This document shows, piece after piece, positions 11,036 through 22,084 of a DNA stretch of 64,000 nucleotides. Location: assembly GCF_004359215.1 (NCBI RefSeq), contig NC_090621.1, positions 3,479,740 through 3,543,739 of the forward strand, in the 5' to 3' direction. The stretch is from Bremia lactucae. Lineage: Eukaryota > Oomycota > Peronosporomycetes > Peronosporales > Peronosporaceae. The stretch's first letter is position 1. Every line of letters begins with the position of its first letter. A model generated the notes under the pieces. It was given only the letters and a program-made list of their open reading frames with translations. It was not told the DNA's origin and ran no database searches. Both the position numbers and the translations under genes were made by a program.

Positions 11036-12654
11036 CCACATGTAACTTATAAACTGCTTTTGGCGATTTACAATTGTACAAAGAAAAATATCTCTAGATG
11101 AATGACTTAGTGTTAACAATAAAAATTTACATCAAATTATGAAAAAAACTTATCCTTCTAAAATAAATCAAGGGAGCCGGTAAGGAGTTAAAAAAATGCC
11201 ATTAAAAAATTAAAAAAATCGATAATTTTTGTCCTCAACATCCAGCGGCTCATGGAGTTCTAAGACTTATATTGAGTTAAACGGAGAGAGCCACACACTT
11301 CTTTCGGTATTGCCACACAACCCTTTCGGTATTGCCTCCCCCCGATTATGATAGTTATGTTGTCATTAATACGGCTTCTAGGAAATATTGTAGTAGACAC
11401 CCCATTACAGTTTTGCTCATCGATGCAACTGATTGTTGCTGTGATTGTAAAAATAAAAAAAGTAATTAGAATACATACAAGAAATAAAGCAACTTTTTAT
11501 CAGGGCGGGAAAATTATAAACGCTTCAACAAAATTCGAGAGACAAAGTCCGACATCGATGGTCCATTTCTTCAATCATAAGAAATTGTTGAATGATGTGT
11601 TAAACGTTCGAAGATCTTCAGCTGTGCAGTCAAGTTAGCTAACAGACCACACGCTTGGAATTGTGCAGCTAGCAAGCGAAAACTGGAATGCTAGCCGCAC
11701 AATTCTGCTACGTGCGTATAAAGTGGATTGACAAAAAAATGTTTATGAGCTTTGACGAACGTAGCACAAAAGTCGTAAATCGTTAGCGCATCCCGTTCGG
11801 GAAAAAGTTCTTAAGATGTGGAAGCTAAAGCCCATGAACAATTAAGAGCCAAAAAACAGCTCGGGTCTTTAACTTTCACTGAGTTGATCATGACGACAGT
11901 GAAGTTATCGTATGCAAATCTGGCATCGGCGAAATTTTTTCAGCTGATCACAATTTATTCCCACTGTTGTCAGGACCAAAACTAGTTAAAAGTACAACGC
12001 TCACGAGTTTCAGTAAAAAACAAAATTTGCTTCGACAAACTCAGATTTTAACTTTCGCCTATCCATACAAAAAATCAAGTTACCATTAGAAGCACGGCGA
12101 CGCAGATAAATTATACAAGCAATTTTCTCATCGAAATAATAAATGCCAAAATGTGGATAGGGCGAATTGGATAGATCGAAAGGGTGTTCTCCTTTACAAA
12201 AGCAACTTTCTCATCGAAAGAAAAAATGCGAAAAACGGGTAAAGGAAGGGTTGGATAGTCTCAAAATAGTGTCAAGCCGTTCGAAAATGTGTTTTTCTGT
12301 CCTTAGAGCTCGACGAGACCCAAAATTGTGTTGCTAGCAAGCACTTTTTAACGAAAACATTATGAGCTAGGAGCGCAAGAACACAGGACATTTTAGAAAA
12401 GAGGCACAAACCTAATTGAGACAGCTTGACTCAACGATAGCCTTAGGACCTTTCGCTTTCATAAGGTGCTGACTTGGGTTAATTCTTCATGAGTAAATAA
12501 TTTGCTCAATTATCTTACTCCGTCTCCATGACTTCAAAAGACGACGCTATTTCTCGAGGATTTGTAATACGCCTGATGTTTTTGAGCGACATGCACACAA
12601 ACATGTCGTTTTATCGTCTGCTAACGGTGCCATGTTCATTATGTATTCCGTTTT
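11036..12654. other. Low-copy flank upstream of RxLR gene 1
   Basis: The sequence is AT-rich, with no recognised gene or transposon motif. It is present once more at 30443-32041 and nowhere else in the window. A 96-codon frame at 11348-11638 is only partly preserved in the other copy, where its first half is in a different frame. Confidence 0.5.
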
Positions 12655-12668
12655 TCACTTTGCAATTT
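12655..12668 (+). promoter_or_regulatory. Oomycete-type initiator plus flanking promoter element
   Basis: TCACTTTGCAATTT matches the published oomycete core promoter pattern YCAYTYY-N-CAWTTT at every position. It lies 35 bp upstream of the ATG at 12704 and downstream of the ATG at 12632. It therefore predicts that translation starts at 12704. The same 14-mer precedes RxLR gene 2. Confidence 0.65.
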
Positions 12669-12703
12669 GCCTTTCAACTGCCACTTTCTTCCTTACTACA
12701 CTC

Positions 12704-13141
12704 ATGTTCCAGCGCTTCTCTCTACGACTCGCAGTTGTATTCCTTATAATCGGCTGTGGCTCAGCGTTGGAAGCTATCGACACGAATTCAGATACGTTCG
12801 GTACTCAACACTCGACAGATATGAATCAGCCAAGTGCGGCCATTTCCAGTAACACGAGATCCCTACGACTCTTGAAAGCGAACGCGGTGGGACTGAAAGG
12901 ACTGAAAGGAATTATTCACTCAATCCTAACACAAAAAAAAATCTTTCAAAATTTGAAGTTGAAGAACTTAGGACGTCAACGCTCGGCGCTACCCAAAAAA
13001 AATACGGCGGATAATGCTCTAGAGTACCAACCAGAACGAATCACGCCACGCCTCGAGAAAAATGGGTTCCCTAATAGTGTCCGGACGAGGAGATCCGAGG
13101 GATTTGGGAATCGTAATGGTGTCCGGACGAATGTAAATTAG
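12704..13141 (+). CDS. Candidate secreted RxLR effector 1 (145 aa)
   Basis: This is an intact single-exon frame. I start it at the second ATG (12704), because the initiator element sits between the two ATGs and because this start gives a classic signal peptide: residues 1-8 are basic (MFQRFSLR), 9-16 hydrophobic (LAVVFLII), and cleavage is likely near residue 24. The RxLR motif RSLR is at residues 52-55, in the usual window for oomycete effectors. No dEER motif follows, and I see no clear WY-domain signature. The C-terminal part is Lys/Arg/Asn-rich and holds an imperfect repeat around NSVRT/NGVRT, encoded by the DNA repeat GTGTCCGGACGA. RxLR proteins are secreted and act inside plant cells; the target is unknown. 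The upstream ATG at 12632 would add 24 hydrophobic residues. A paralogue lies at 32091-32531. Confidence 0.7.
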   Translation: MFQRFSLRLAVVFLIIGCGSALEAIDTNSDTFGTQHSTDMNQPSAAISSNTRSLRLLKANAVGLKGLKGIIHSILTQKKIFQNLKLKNLGRQRSALPKKNTADNALEYQPERITPRLEKNGFPNSVRTRRSEGFGNRNGVRTNVN

Positions 13142-13612
13142 CCAATCACACCTGCTAACAATCCTCCCCTTCTTCCCAAACAAGACAGCCCGCTGCTCCA
13201 TTGATTAGAACGGTAGGATCATTATATATAGTTTTTTCTCAAATCCATTAACAAGGAAAAGTGTTAGATCTTTGTACATCGAAAAATGCGACTACTATTG
13301 ATGTGACTAACTTAGAGGTTGCACTATGATCCCTTGATAGTTTGCCTTGAAGCGTCACTTCCGCAAGATATGGCGAAATATTTTGTGGGCGTAGTATGAC
13401 TGCCGTCAACATAAGAGCCCAATACTATCGAATTTGATGTCTCTACTTGTTGCAAAGCTTAAGATATGCAGTAGTTCAACAATATGATATCAGTAGCTTC
13501 CGTTGCATGAATGGCAAGTTGTGAGTCGTGTCGTAGGGTTAACAACTATTGAAAAATACTAAAAAGAAGCTGGAGTATAAAATCAGTTTGAAACGCGCAC
13601 AAAAGTGATAGT
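13142..13612. other. 3' flank of RxLR gene 1, no gene seen
   Basis: It aligns closely with 32532-33034. No open frame or motif stands out. Confidence 0.5.
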
Positions 13613-13734
13613 TGTAACGGGGCAAGAAAAAGATACTAAAGGAAAGGCTCGAGTAAAAATGAAACGGTCTAAAGTTGCCTTAATGTTACACAGTCCGTTT
13701 AATATTTTCAATTACTTAAAAAAAGTAATTAGAC
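13613..13734 (+). repeat. Start of a family C LTR, split by the family B insertion
   Basis: It starts TGTAACGGGG and rejoins the family-C LTR at CTAAAGTTGCCTTAATGTTA after about 50 extra bases. It then runs through the AATTACT...AGTAATTAGACC block and is cut by the family-B LTR. The rest of this LTR continues at 28212-28636, beyond the inserted tandem elements. Confidence 0.65.
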
Positions 13735-14217
13735 CGGCACACATCGGTTGGAGAACCGTTGTTGTGGTACATTTACTTTATAGGTAAAATACCCTGATAT
13801 CTAATTATAAAATAGTTAATTACTTAAATCCCATTTATTATGGGTAACAAATGTGGTAGCCACCAGATATAAATCTGGCGGCCAAAATCTATTTTAAATT
13901 AGCTAGGGTAAGGTTTTTTAGATTTAGATAATTAAATAAAAAGTGCAGTCCCCCTTTTGATCTTAAGGCGTAAAGTGCCTTCCTAAGGCTTGCGCATTGA
14001 TCTGTAAAGAGATAGAAGCCGTTCCAAGGTAAATCCTCTTGGGCACTAGTTTCCACTTGGTTCTACGAGCCCCTGAATCCCTTTAATAAGGATTCCTTAA
14101 GCATTTATAGCTTGTAAGACTCCCTGAGTTGTTAAACCCATTAGTTCAATAGAACTAAGCGACTCTCTGAGTCTGAAAGTCTTCCTTTGACTTTAAGGGT
14201 GAGGTAGCTCCGCTACG
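13735..14217 (+). repeat. 5' LTR of C1 (family B), 5'-truncated
   Basis: It begins at GGCACACATCGG, lacking the TGTAATGG present in the other copies. It ends CTCCGCTACG. Near 13862 it contains a TATA-centred inverted repeat, interrupted here but perfect in other copies. Confidence 0.75.
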
Positions 14218-14219
14218 CC

Positions 14220-14236
14220 TGGTAGCACTCGTAGTC
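14220..14236 (+). other. Primer-binding site of C1
   Basis: TGGTAGCACTCGTAGTC lies two bases after the LTR. Its first eight bases complement the initiator Met tRNA 3' end. The same 17-mer is at 20835 in C2. Confidence 0.6.
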
Positions 14237-14276
14237 AATCTACGTCGAGTCTTTACAAGACTAATTTCTCAAGAAA

Positions 14277-15215
14277 ATGGAAGAGGTTCCAGGATTGTTA
14301 GAAGCGCAACGCGCCGCTTCTGACAAGCTCAAAACCTTACTCGGGCTTGAGCACGTGGAACTTATTATCTCCCAGGGACTAGAGATCCTGCATGCAAGGC
14401 TTGAGGTCTTCATGCGGTACGAAGCCTCCCTGATCGGTCAGGTACAGGACCACTTAGCGGCATATATGCCAACCCGGTACATCTCTGTACCTGAATCAGA
14501 GCCGAGGGCTCGCCCTCTAACTGTTATGTGAGGACATTTGAGGGAAAAGAGGAAGAAACTCTCCCTTTTTGGACTAAGCAGATGGAAATGTCCATTGATT
14601 CCGCCTTGTTCTTAACTGAACGGCAAAAGGTTGCTATGGCCGTTTCCGAACTTGGAGGTAGAGCCATGAAGTGGGCACGATCGTGCAGCACGTCCATAAA
14701 CGACGCTATTCCCTCATGGGATTCGCTGAAACAGCAAATGACCAGCATGTTTGCACCGCCTGATCAGGCTTTTTGCATGCGAGCACGGCTCCTAGCGACT
14801 CGACAGGGTAAAACAACCCTAGGGGACTTTGCCCAGGTGTTGAGAACTCTCATTGCATCTATGCATCAAGACCCAGTGCAAGAAGCAATTATAGTGACCA
14901 TCTTTTGGGGGTTCTTAATGAGGGCGTTGCCCGGACGGAACTGTTCTGATCTCATCCGGCTACGTTCGAAGAGGCAGTTGCCATAGCGCTACGCGCCGAG
15001 TTGACTTTAAGTCTGCTCGCGTTAGCACGCCTGTTTACCGAACAAGCTCTGCTAGCACATAGGTTCCGTCTAATAGAGCGGAGCCTATGTATTTAAGCCT
15101 CGTTGAGGAAGTAGAAGAGGCTCTTAAAGCTGTGGAACAGCATAAGACCATCCGTAGATGTTATTTGTGCGGAAGCACAAAACATTAACGCCCTGCCTGC
15201 CCTCTTCTAAATTCG
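14277..15215 (+). pseudogene. Ty3 gag of C1
   Basis: The ATG at 14277 opens a gag N-terminus (84 codons). A one-base shift near 14528 moves the frame, and a second open piece to 14986 carries the capsid block (FWTKQMEMSIDSALF, LGGRAMKWA, then MRARLLATRQGKTTLGDF). A zinc knuckle at about 15159-15200 keeps C-x2-C but a TAA interrupts it before the last Cys. C2 has the same lesions, and C3 has the first of them (the shift near 14528), so they predate the duplications. Confidence 0.7.
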
Positions 15216-15469
15216 CGTAAAGCTCGAAAGAGCTCCAACTCCAACGTATACCAGAGATCTGGTACGGTGCGGAAAACAGTCGATACCCAGTGGGTGCGAA
15301 GCGCCCTACTGGGGAAGACCTAGGCTCTGTTGAAACCTCGAGGAGGTGAGATTAAACAGGACCTAGCCCCAATTAGCTCGGTGCTCAATGGCACGGGGCG
15401 AGAGTACAAGCCTGGCTTGCTGGTCGCTCAAGCGACTGTAAAGGGCTTGGTAAGCCGTGGTCAGTTTTA

Positions 15470-15960
15470 ATTGACTCAGCAGCGTCTTGCAATTTTGCTT
15501 AACGCCTTTCCCTTGAAGGAAGTCATCAATACGTTGAGGCGCTTAGAGCGCATGAATGTGATACAATCACTGTTCGCTTAGCGACTGGGACTCGTGCCAC
15601 TGTTCCCAAAGTTCCATGGAAGTTAGGTATAAAGTTTCTGGACTTTGACAGTATGGAACGCTGTCTCGTCCTTGATTTGGATTCGAGATATGATATCATC
15701 CGTGGCATGGCCTGGTTAGAACACCATGCCATGGATCGATTGGAGGTTTAAGACCTTAGGCGCCACTCGCAATGTTCCTATCAAAGTTTTGGAGAGTCAT
15801 AAACCCACCTTTGCTAGGCAACAAAAGCGCTATTGGCGCGGATCATTGAATGAGTCTGTCAGTGTTTTAGACATTGGCATGTCTGAGCTAATAAACTTTA
15901 ATGTTAAAAACATTTAATTCCGAGCCCGACTCAGCAGAAATAAGTGAAATGGCGCGTACT
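15470..15960 (+). pseudogene. Retropepsin of C1, active site altered
   Basis: Aligned with C3 (VSLIDSGASCNF), the motif here is shifted by an extra T and reads D-S-A instead of D-S-G. The downstream block TVRLATGTRAT is kept. C2 carries the same change. Confidence 0.6.
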
Positions 15961-16479
15961 TTTGAGTGACACTCGTTGTAATAACAATTCACTGAATGCT
16001 GAAAGCATTGTTGGCGTAAGGCCGAATCATAAACGGTGCAATATCCCTGAATACGTGGAATGGCAAGTCTAAGTCCACCAAGTATGGTCGGCCGAGGTGG
16101 CATCATACTGAGTGTCAGTAGTGACACTGTTGGCGGTTTGCCAGGGGATTTTCAGTCAGACCCTTCAATGCACGTGAAGCGACACGTAAACGTTCGCTGG
16201 ATAAGGAAGTTGCGTTACCTAACTCCTTGTCGGATGTCAAATTAGACACCATGTCTTGTATAGAACCAATACAGGCTGGAAAACCCGGGGACGTGAATGT
16301 CCCGGCCTCTAAGAGGCCTATTGTCTCCACTCCAAGGCAGGATGGACACGAAGCGTGTATACCCTCACGAAGTGATTCGTGTGAGTAATTACATACGCTT
16401 GTAAACGGTGTAACCGATAACATTGAGGGGGGAGTTAGCCTTGCGGCAATCCCTTCGTTACATGCTCTTCTAGAGTTAG

Positions 16480-18300
16480 ACGAATGTCTATTGATGAGTT
16501 TGGCCGAGCCTTAAAGGCTGGCGACTTATCTGAGATGGTGGTCATTCGACCAACAATGGAGTTAAACTCATCATCACTTCTAGACGAAGCTGTCCTGGAT
16601 GACACAAAAGCTGCACTTAATGCGCGAAATGGGTCATCGATCCTTTAAGATCTTACGGATCCCTTTCATTCCTTGATTAAGGAATTCCAAGATGTGGTAT
16701 GTAATAATCCACCATCTGTTTTACCTCCGGATAGAGGTGTTCGTCATGAACTTGACTTGGTTCCGGTAACCAAGTACTGTGTCACAAGACAATGACCTTT
16801 ACCAAGGGAGCAGTGTGGCGTCATTGACGATTTCTTCCTTGCTAAGCACGAGGCTGGAATGGTACGAGAGAGCAAATCTCCTCATTCGACACCGACATTT
16901 TGTGTCAAAAAGCCAAATGGTAAATGGCGCATTGTACATGCTTATAATAAGCTTAATGCTGTCACTATACCAGCACAAACCCCCATTCCTAGAAAGGATG
17001 TTCTTCAGAACAATATGGTGGGATGTGCAATGTACAGTGCATTGAACTTAGTCGATGGTTACTACCAATTGCTCATGCGGGCTAGTGATATCCCGTTTGC
17101 AGCGGTTAGCACCCCAAGCGGCATGTTGTGGGAGTGGCTGGTTGTGCCACAAGGGCTTTCCAACGCCCAGGCAACATTTAATCGTCTAGTGACGCAACTG
17201 TTTCGCCCTCATCGAGGTTATGCACAGACATATTTCGATGACATTTGTCCATAGTCGTGCAGAGCAGGGTCGGTCGGATATGGACAACCATTTAGACCAT
17301 TTGCGAGCAGTACTCGAATGTATGCGCTCAAATAAATGCCAATGCATCCAAATGCATTTTTGGCGCAGACGAAATTCCTTTTTCGGATGCTTCATTGGAA
17401 AGCGAGGCCTTAGAGCGGATCCCGCTAAGGTAAAGGCTACAGTAGATTGGCCGGTTCCTAAAAACCAAAAGGATTTGCGTAAGTGGCTGGGTCTCGCCAA
17501 TTATTTACACAAATATAGCGAAAATTACGCTGATATGGCTAGGCCATTATCGAATCCCCTTAAAAGGATACAGAATGGTGCTGGACTAGCACCGAACATA
17601 ATGCTTTTCGAGCAGTTGAGGATAGGCTTATCCATGCCCCGATTCTGGCACTGCCAAACCCAAATTGGCCTTTCATTGTCGTCTGTGACGCATCGGATTT
17701 TGCCATTGGCAGTGCTCTATTACTAAGAGATGTTGATGGGCATGAACGTGTTATTGCGTTCGAATCTAGACAGCTTAAGCTGCGGAAAAGAACTACCCAG
17801 TTCATGAAAAGAGTTACTTGCCATGAAGTATGCTCTCGTCAAATTCAGAGTTCATCTGCTCGGCTCTAAGCCGTTTGCGATATATACAGATCACGCGTCA
17901 GTACGCACGGCGACTAAGTCGCCCCATCTCTTACAGAGAATGGCCCGATGGCTATCCCTTTTCGCGGAATACAACTTTGAGGTGAAGTATAAGCCCGGCA
18001 AGCAGAATGCTTTCGCCGATTATCACGCAGGCCGGATTAGGAGCTCTCTCATTTAACGACTGTCTTGTCGCCTATTCCTGAATTAATCCGTTCGGCTTAC
18101 GCCAAGGATGAACAGTGTGTAGCTCTGCTACGAGCTCTAAAGAACTCTGATTCAGGTATTAAATTGCCGGCACGTTTGCGTGCAAGGTAACATCGATTTT
18201 CTATCGATAACGACCTGTTGCTTTATTGCACAGACACCGCGGACCCACCGCGTGTCGTTGTTCCTCATGATGAGGATTTGAAGTACCGAATCCTCTATGA
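16480..18300 (+). pseudogene. Reverse transcriptase and RNase H of C1
   Basis: The longest open piece (16859-17254) holds SKSPHSTPTFCVKKPNGKW, NKLNAVTIPAQTPIPRKDV, LNLVDGYYQLLMRAS, TPSGMLWEWLVVPQGLS and TYFDD, the Y-x-D-D active site. One base is then lost and the frame shifts. RNase H blocks follow (YADMARPLSN, FAIGSALLL-like, YALVKFRVHLLGSKPF, then ARWLSLFAEYNFEVKYKPGK). It copied the element RNA into DNA; it is now dead. Confidence 0.75.
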
Positions 18301-19330
18301 GGCTGGAGCTCAATGCTCCCAGTGGTGGAGTTTGCGTTAAATAACGCTGAACATGCCTCTACAGGCTATACTCCGTTCTGTGTAAACGTTTTTACCCACC
18401 CACGCGTTCCATTAACGATACCACTGCGTGGTTCAAGGCTTGGTGGAGGAGAATTAGCCGATAGGCTTGCTGACATCAGCCCTGTTACCGTTCGGAACAA
18501 GTAAGCGAGTTTCTCGCAACGCGATTTAGTGTCTTAAGACATGTAAGGGATACGATGGCTGATAGCTAAGACAAACAAAAAGAATATGCAGATGCTAAAG
18601 GCCGAAGCTGTATTAATTCTTATATGGTCGGAGACCGAGTTTTACTAAACGCTAAAAATCTACCTACCAACTTGGTTTCCGCGGTCTTCAACACCAAATT
18701 GCGCGGGCGCTTTATTGGACCATTTACGGTCGTGGCCAAGAAGGGCGTAGCTTATACGCTAAGACTTCCTAGCAAGCCGCGTACACACCCAGTGTCTTAT
18801 GTTGGCTTGCTCAAGCCATATCGGGACCCTTCCCACGTGGACTTGAAGGTGCTTGTGCCGAGACAGGCGGTCGTGCCGCAGATTGCTGCATCCTCACCAA
18901 GATATCCAGCTGGCCCTCCAAACGAGGCTGCTGACGCTTTGCGTCGAAAGACGGTCCCGAACCGCCTCAAAGAGCTCTCAACCCGAGCAAGGATCTCACA
19001 AAGAAGTTGCACCTCATGCCGTAGAGCATCAAATGCTTCCACTAAAATTTCGGCCCCCTCTCGCGCTGCTTGATGCGCGGGGGGACCTTTAGTTTCATGT
19101 GGAGAAACTTTTAAAGCGACGTCGTCGTAAGGGTCAATACCAGTATCTTTATAAGTGGCTAGGATACCCCTCTTCTGAAAACATGAAAACTCTTGGGAGT
19201 TCGAGGTACCTCTTCGGAAAGATTGCCAGTACGCCGTTGATGTTTTTGAGCGCCAAGCTGAGGGTCAACTCGCGTCAAACGACGCTTCACACCACTAAAC
19301 GTATTAGGTGGATCTATAGCCTCAGTGGGG
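18301..19330 (+). pseudogene. Integrase of C1 with catalytic core deleted; C-terminal domain and chromodomain kept
   Basis: At 18302 the sequence jumps from the zinc-binding region to WSSMLPVVEFALNNAEHAS, deleting about 580 bp that C2 and C3 retain. The deleted part holds the HHCC end and the D,D,E core. The GPY/F domain is open (18624-19073: VGDRVLLNAKNLP, FIGPFTVVAKKGVAYTLRLP). A chromodomain follows at about 19095-19240 (VEKLLKRRRRKGQYQYLYKWLGYP). Chromodomains at integrase ends can steer insertion toward marked chromatin. Confidence 0.7.
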
Positions 19331-20230
19331 CTTCGATCCATGGTTGTACGGTCAACCGAAAGCACTGAAATATTGGCTAGACCTTTCTTCGTTTTGTGGC
19401 ATAAATGCCGAACGTAACAGGCCATTGTCCTTAAGCTTAGCGAAATCGAAGCGAAGCTTCCGTTTCAAACGAACATCACTCTATCCGCAGATTCTCTGAT
19501 ATTCCAAATATTCCGAAGTCGGCAGGCCCGGTGGACCCAGTTCTCAAATGAGACTTCGTTTTCACTCCTTGTTTCGTGTGGAAACAAAACGATCGGAATA
19601 TCCCTCACGGAGGTCACCGAAGCCCATCAGGCTTGGTCACGTAAACGCGTCAGATACCGACTTCGCGTCACTAGCTTTGGCGTAAGGTATTGCTCATGAA
19701 GAGCTTCGCGGGCAGCGATCTCCTCCGGCGTCCTCGCCGGCTCACCGGAGATCCAGGTGCATGTAGACTAGTACGTGCAGAGGAAGACTCTCTTTAAAAC
19801 AGTTGCTTTAAAGAGGGTTAAAGTAAATCGTATTTAATATTATTCCCAAGCTGTGAACCGCTATCTCTTTGAGACGCTCGTCCGCACTAAGCGGAGTGAA
19901 TCTATATTCACTATGAGCTTTAGCTTTCGCTATCTTAGCACGACTACGAGCTCTTTCCTCTATGAGGATTATCCGCTCTTGCTCTTCTTCGAGTGGATTC
20001 GTGATGATATTGGACTCAGGGTCCCGTGTCCTGCTCAATGCAGTTAAGACATCAGCGGCACCACGCTCTGGGAACGGATTCGGGGCCCGCCGACGTTCAT
20101 CCGGAGGAGAAGGCGTGAGAGAACGACGCCCTTTCTCCTCCTCCTCTGATGGAGAGTGAATTTTAAAGTCTTATATTCCCTCATCGTCGAGAAAGGTGCT
20201 AAGAGTCTGTGACTCACGCTTGATTGTCAC
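18797..20230 (-). pseudogene. Antisense reading frame of family B, copy C1
   Basis: This is the decayed counterpart of the antisense frame of C2 and C4. Its start codon is GTG instead of ATG (20230). It keeps SRTRDPESNIITN, KAKAHSEYRF and LSADERLKEIA (20038-19808), then an 85-bp insertion related to LTR family A (about 19762-19848) breaks it. Further pieces keep GAQKHQRRTGNLSEEVPRT (19425-19159) and FDALRHEVQLLCEILARVES (19042-18797). Confidence 0.5.
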
Positions 20231-20330
20231 GAGACAAAAGAAAGAAAAACACAACCGAACGTTTAGCTGTTAAGGTTCCAACCTCAAAGAGGTAATGAAG
20301 CAAATGTTGTCACTCGGTGTCAACAGTCTG

Positions 20331-20341
20331 ATGGGGGAGGG
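20331..20341 (+). other. Polypurine tract before the central LTR
   Basis: ATGGGGGAGGG directly precedes the LTR start TGTAATGGGG, the normal place for the plus-strand primer. The same tract precedes the LTR at 27725. Confidence 0.7.
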
Positions 20342-20832
20342 TGTAATGGGGCACACATCGGTTGGAGAACCGTTGTTGTGGTACATTTACTTTATGGGTA
20401 AAATACCCTTTATCTAACTTTGAAATAGTTAGTTACTTAAATCCCATATATTATTGGTAACAAATGAGGTCGCCGCCAGATATAAATCTGGCGGCCAAAA
20501 TTTATTTTAAATTAGCTAGGGTAATTTTTAAGGTTTTTAAATTTAAATAATTAAATAAAGTGAAGTTCTTCTTTTGATCTTAAAGCGTTAAGTGCCTTTC
20601 TAAGGCTTGCGATTGATCTGTAAGAGATGGAAGCTTCTTTAAGGTATATCCTCATGGGCACTAGTTGCCACTTGGTTCTACGAACCACTGAATCCTTTGA
20701 ACTAGGATTCCTTAAGCATTTATAGCTTGTAAGACTCCCTGAGTTGTTAAACCCATTAGTTCAATAGAACTAAGCGACTCTCTGAGTCTGAAAGTCTTCC
20801 TTTGACTTTAAGGGTGAGGTAGCTCCGCTACG
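20342..20832 (+). repeat. Shared central LTR (3' of C1, 5' of C2), 491 bp
   Basis: It runs from TGTAATGGGGCACACA to CTCCGCTACG. A polypurine tract is on its left and a PBS on its right, so it functions as 3' LTR of one copy and 5' LTR of the next. Confidence 0.8.
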
Positions 20833-20891
20833 CCTGGTAGCACTCGTAGTCAATCTACGTCGAGTCTTTACAAGACTAATTTCTCAAGAAA

Positions 20892-21840
20892 ATGGAAGAG
20901 GTTCCAGGATTGTTAGAAGCGCAACGCGCCGCTTCTGACAAGCTCAAAACCTTACTCGGGCTTGAGCACGTGGAACTTATTATCTCCCAGGGACCAGAGA
21001 TCCTGCATGCAAGGCTTGAGGCCTTCATGCGGTACGAAGCCTCCCTGATCGGTCAGGTACAGGACCACTTAGCGGCATATATGCCAACCCGGTACATCTC
21101 TGTACCTGAATCAGAGCCGAGGGCTCGCCCTCTAACTGTTATGTGAGGACATTTGAGGGAAAAGAGGAAGAAACTCTCCCTTTTTGGACTAAGCAGATGG
21201 AAATGTCCATTGATTCCGCCTTGTTCTTAACAGAACGGCAAAAGGTTGCTATGGCCGTTTCCAAACTTGGAGGTAGAGCCATGAAGTGGGCACGATCGTG
21301 CAGCACGTCCATAAACGACGCTATTCCCTCATGGGATTCGCTGAAACAGCAAATGACCAGAATGTTTGCACCGCCTGATCAGGATTTTTGCATGCGAGCA
21401 CGGCTCCTAGCGACTCGACAGGGTAAAACAACCCTAGGGGACTTTGCCCAGGTGTTGAGAACTCTCATTGCATCTATGCATCAAGACCCAGTGCAAGAAG
21501 CAATTATAGTGACCATCTTTTGGGGGTTCTCAACGAGGGCGTTGCCCGGACGGAACTGTTCTGATCCCATCCGGCTACGTTCGAAGAGGCAGTTGCCATA
21601 GCGCTACGCGCCGAGTTGACTTTAAGTCTGCTCGCGTTAGCACGCCTGTTTACCGAACAAGCTCTGCTAGCACATAGGTTCCGTCTAATAGAGCGGAACC
21701 TATGTATTTAAGCCTCGTTGAGGAAGTAGAAGAGGCTCTTAAAGCTGTGGAACAGCATAAGACCATCCGTAGATGTTATTTGTGCGGAAGCACAAAACAT
21801 TAACGCCCTGCCTGCCCTCTTCTAAATTCGCGTAAAGCTC
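20892..21840 (+). pseudogene. Ty3 gag of C2
   Basis: The layout and lesions match the gag of C1: 84 codons from the ATG at 20892, a one-base shift at 21143, an open capsid piece to 21601, then a zinc knuckle (C-x2-C-x4-H) broken by TAA at about 21801. Confidence 0.7.
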
Positions 21841-22084
21841 GAAAGAGCTCCAACTCCAACGTATACCAGAGATCTGGTACGGTGCGGAAAACAGTCGATA
21901 CCCAGTGGGTGCGAAGCGCCCTACTGGGGAAGACCTAGGCTCTGTTGAAACCTCGAGGAGGTGAGATTAAACAGGACCTAGCCCCAATTAGCTCGGGGCT
22001 CAATGGCACGGGGCGAGAGTACAAGCCTGGCTTGCTGGTCGCTCAAGCGACTGTAAAGGGCTTGGTAAGCCGTGGTCAGTTTTA

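Larger units (their letters stand above)
9376..13734. repeat. Segmental duplication, left copy (matches 28686-33174)
   Basis: This block holds the family-C gag, its LTR, the RxLR segment and the start of a second family-C LTR. The right copy has the same parts in the same order and orientation, with similar spacings: LTR end to RxLR ATG is 1669 bp here and 1649 bp there. Flank identity looks about 98% by eye over the stretches I compared. Confidence 0.8.
13735..20832 (+). mobile_element. Ty3/Gypsy chromodomain element, family B, copy C1
   Basis: The copy has a 5' LTR (13735-14217, lacking its first bases), PBS, gag, protease, RT, RNase H, a partly deleted integrase, a chromodomain, an antisense frame, a polypurine tract and a 3' LTR (20342-20832) that also serves as the 5' LTR of copy C2. 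All coding parts are broken. Confidence 0.85.

Noticed and set aside
11348..11638. 96-codon open frame upstream of RxLR gene 1, with a counterpart at 30761-31051
   Set aside because: The two copies share only the last 53 codons; the first halves are in different frames because of compensating indels. The flank is as conserved as the non-coding sequence around it, so coding use is unsupported.
12632..12703. Upstream in-frame ATG extending the RxLR protein by 24 residues
   Set aside because: It lies before the initiator element and would place a second hydrophobic stretch in front of a good signal peptide.
13019..13201. Minus-strand frames across the RxLR gene ends (also 32376-32672)
   Set aside because: They are shadows of the effector frame and its repeat, and are not conserved in length between the two copies.
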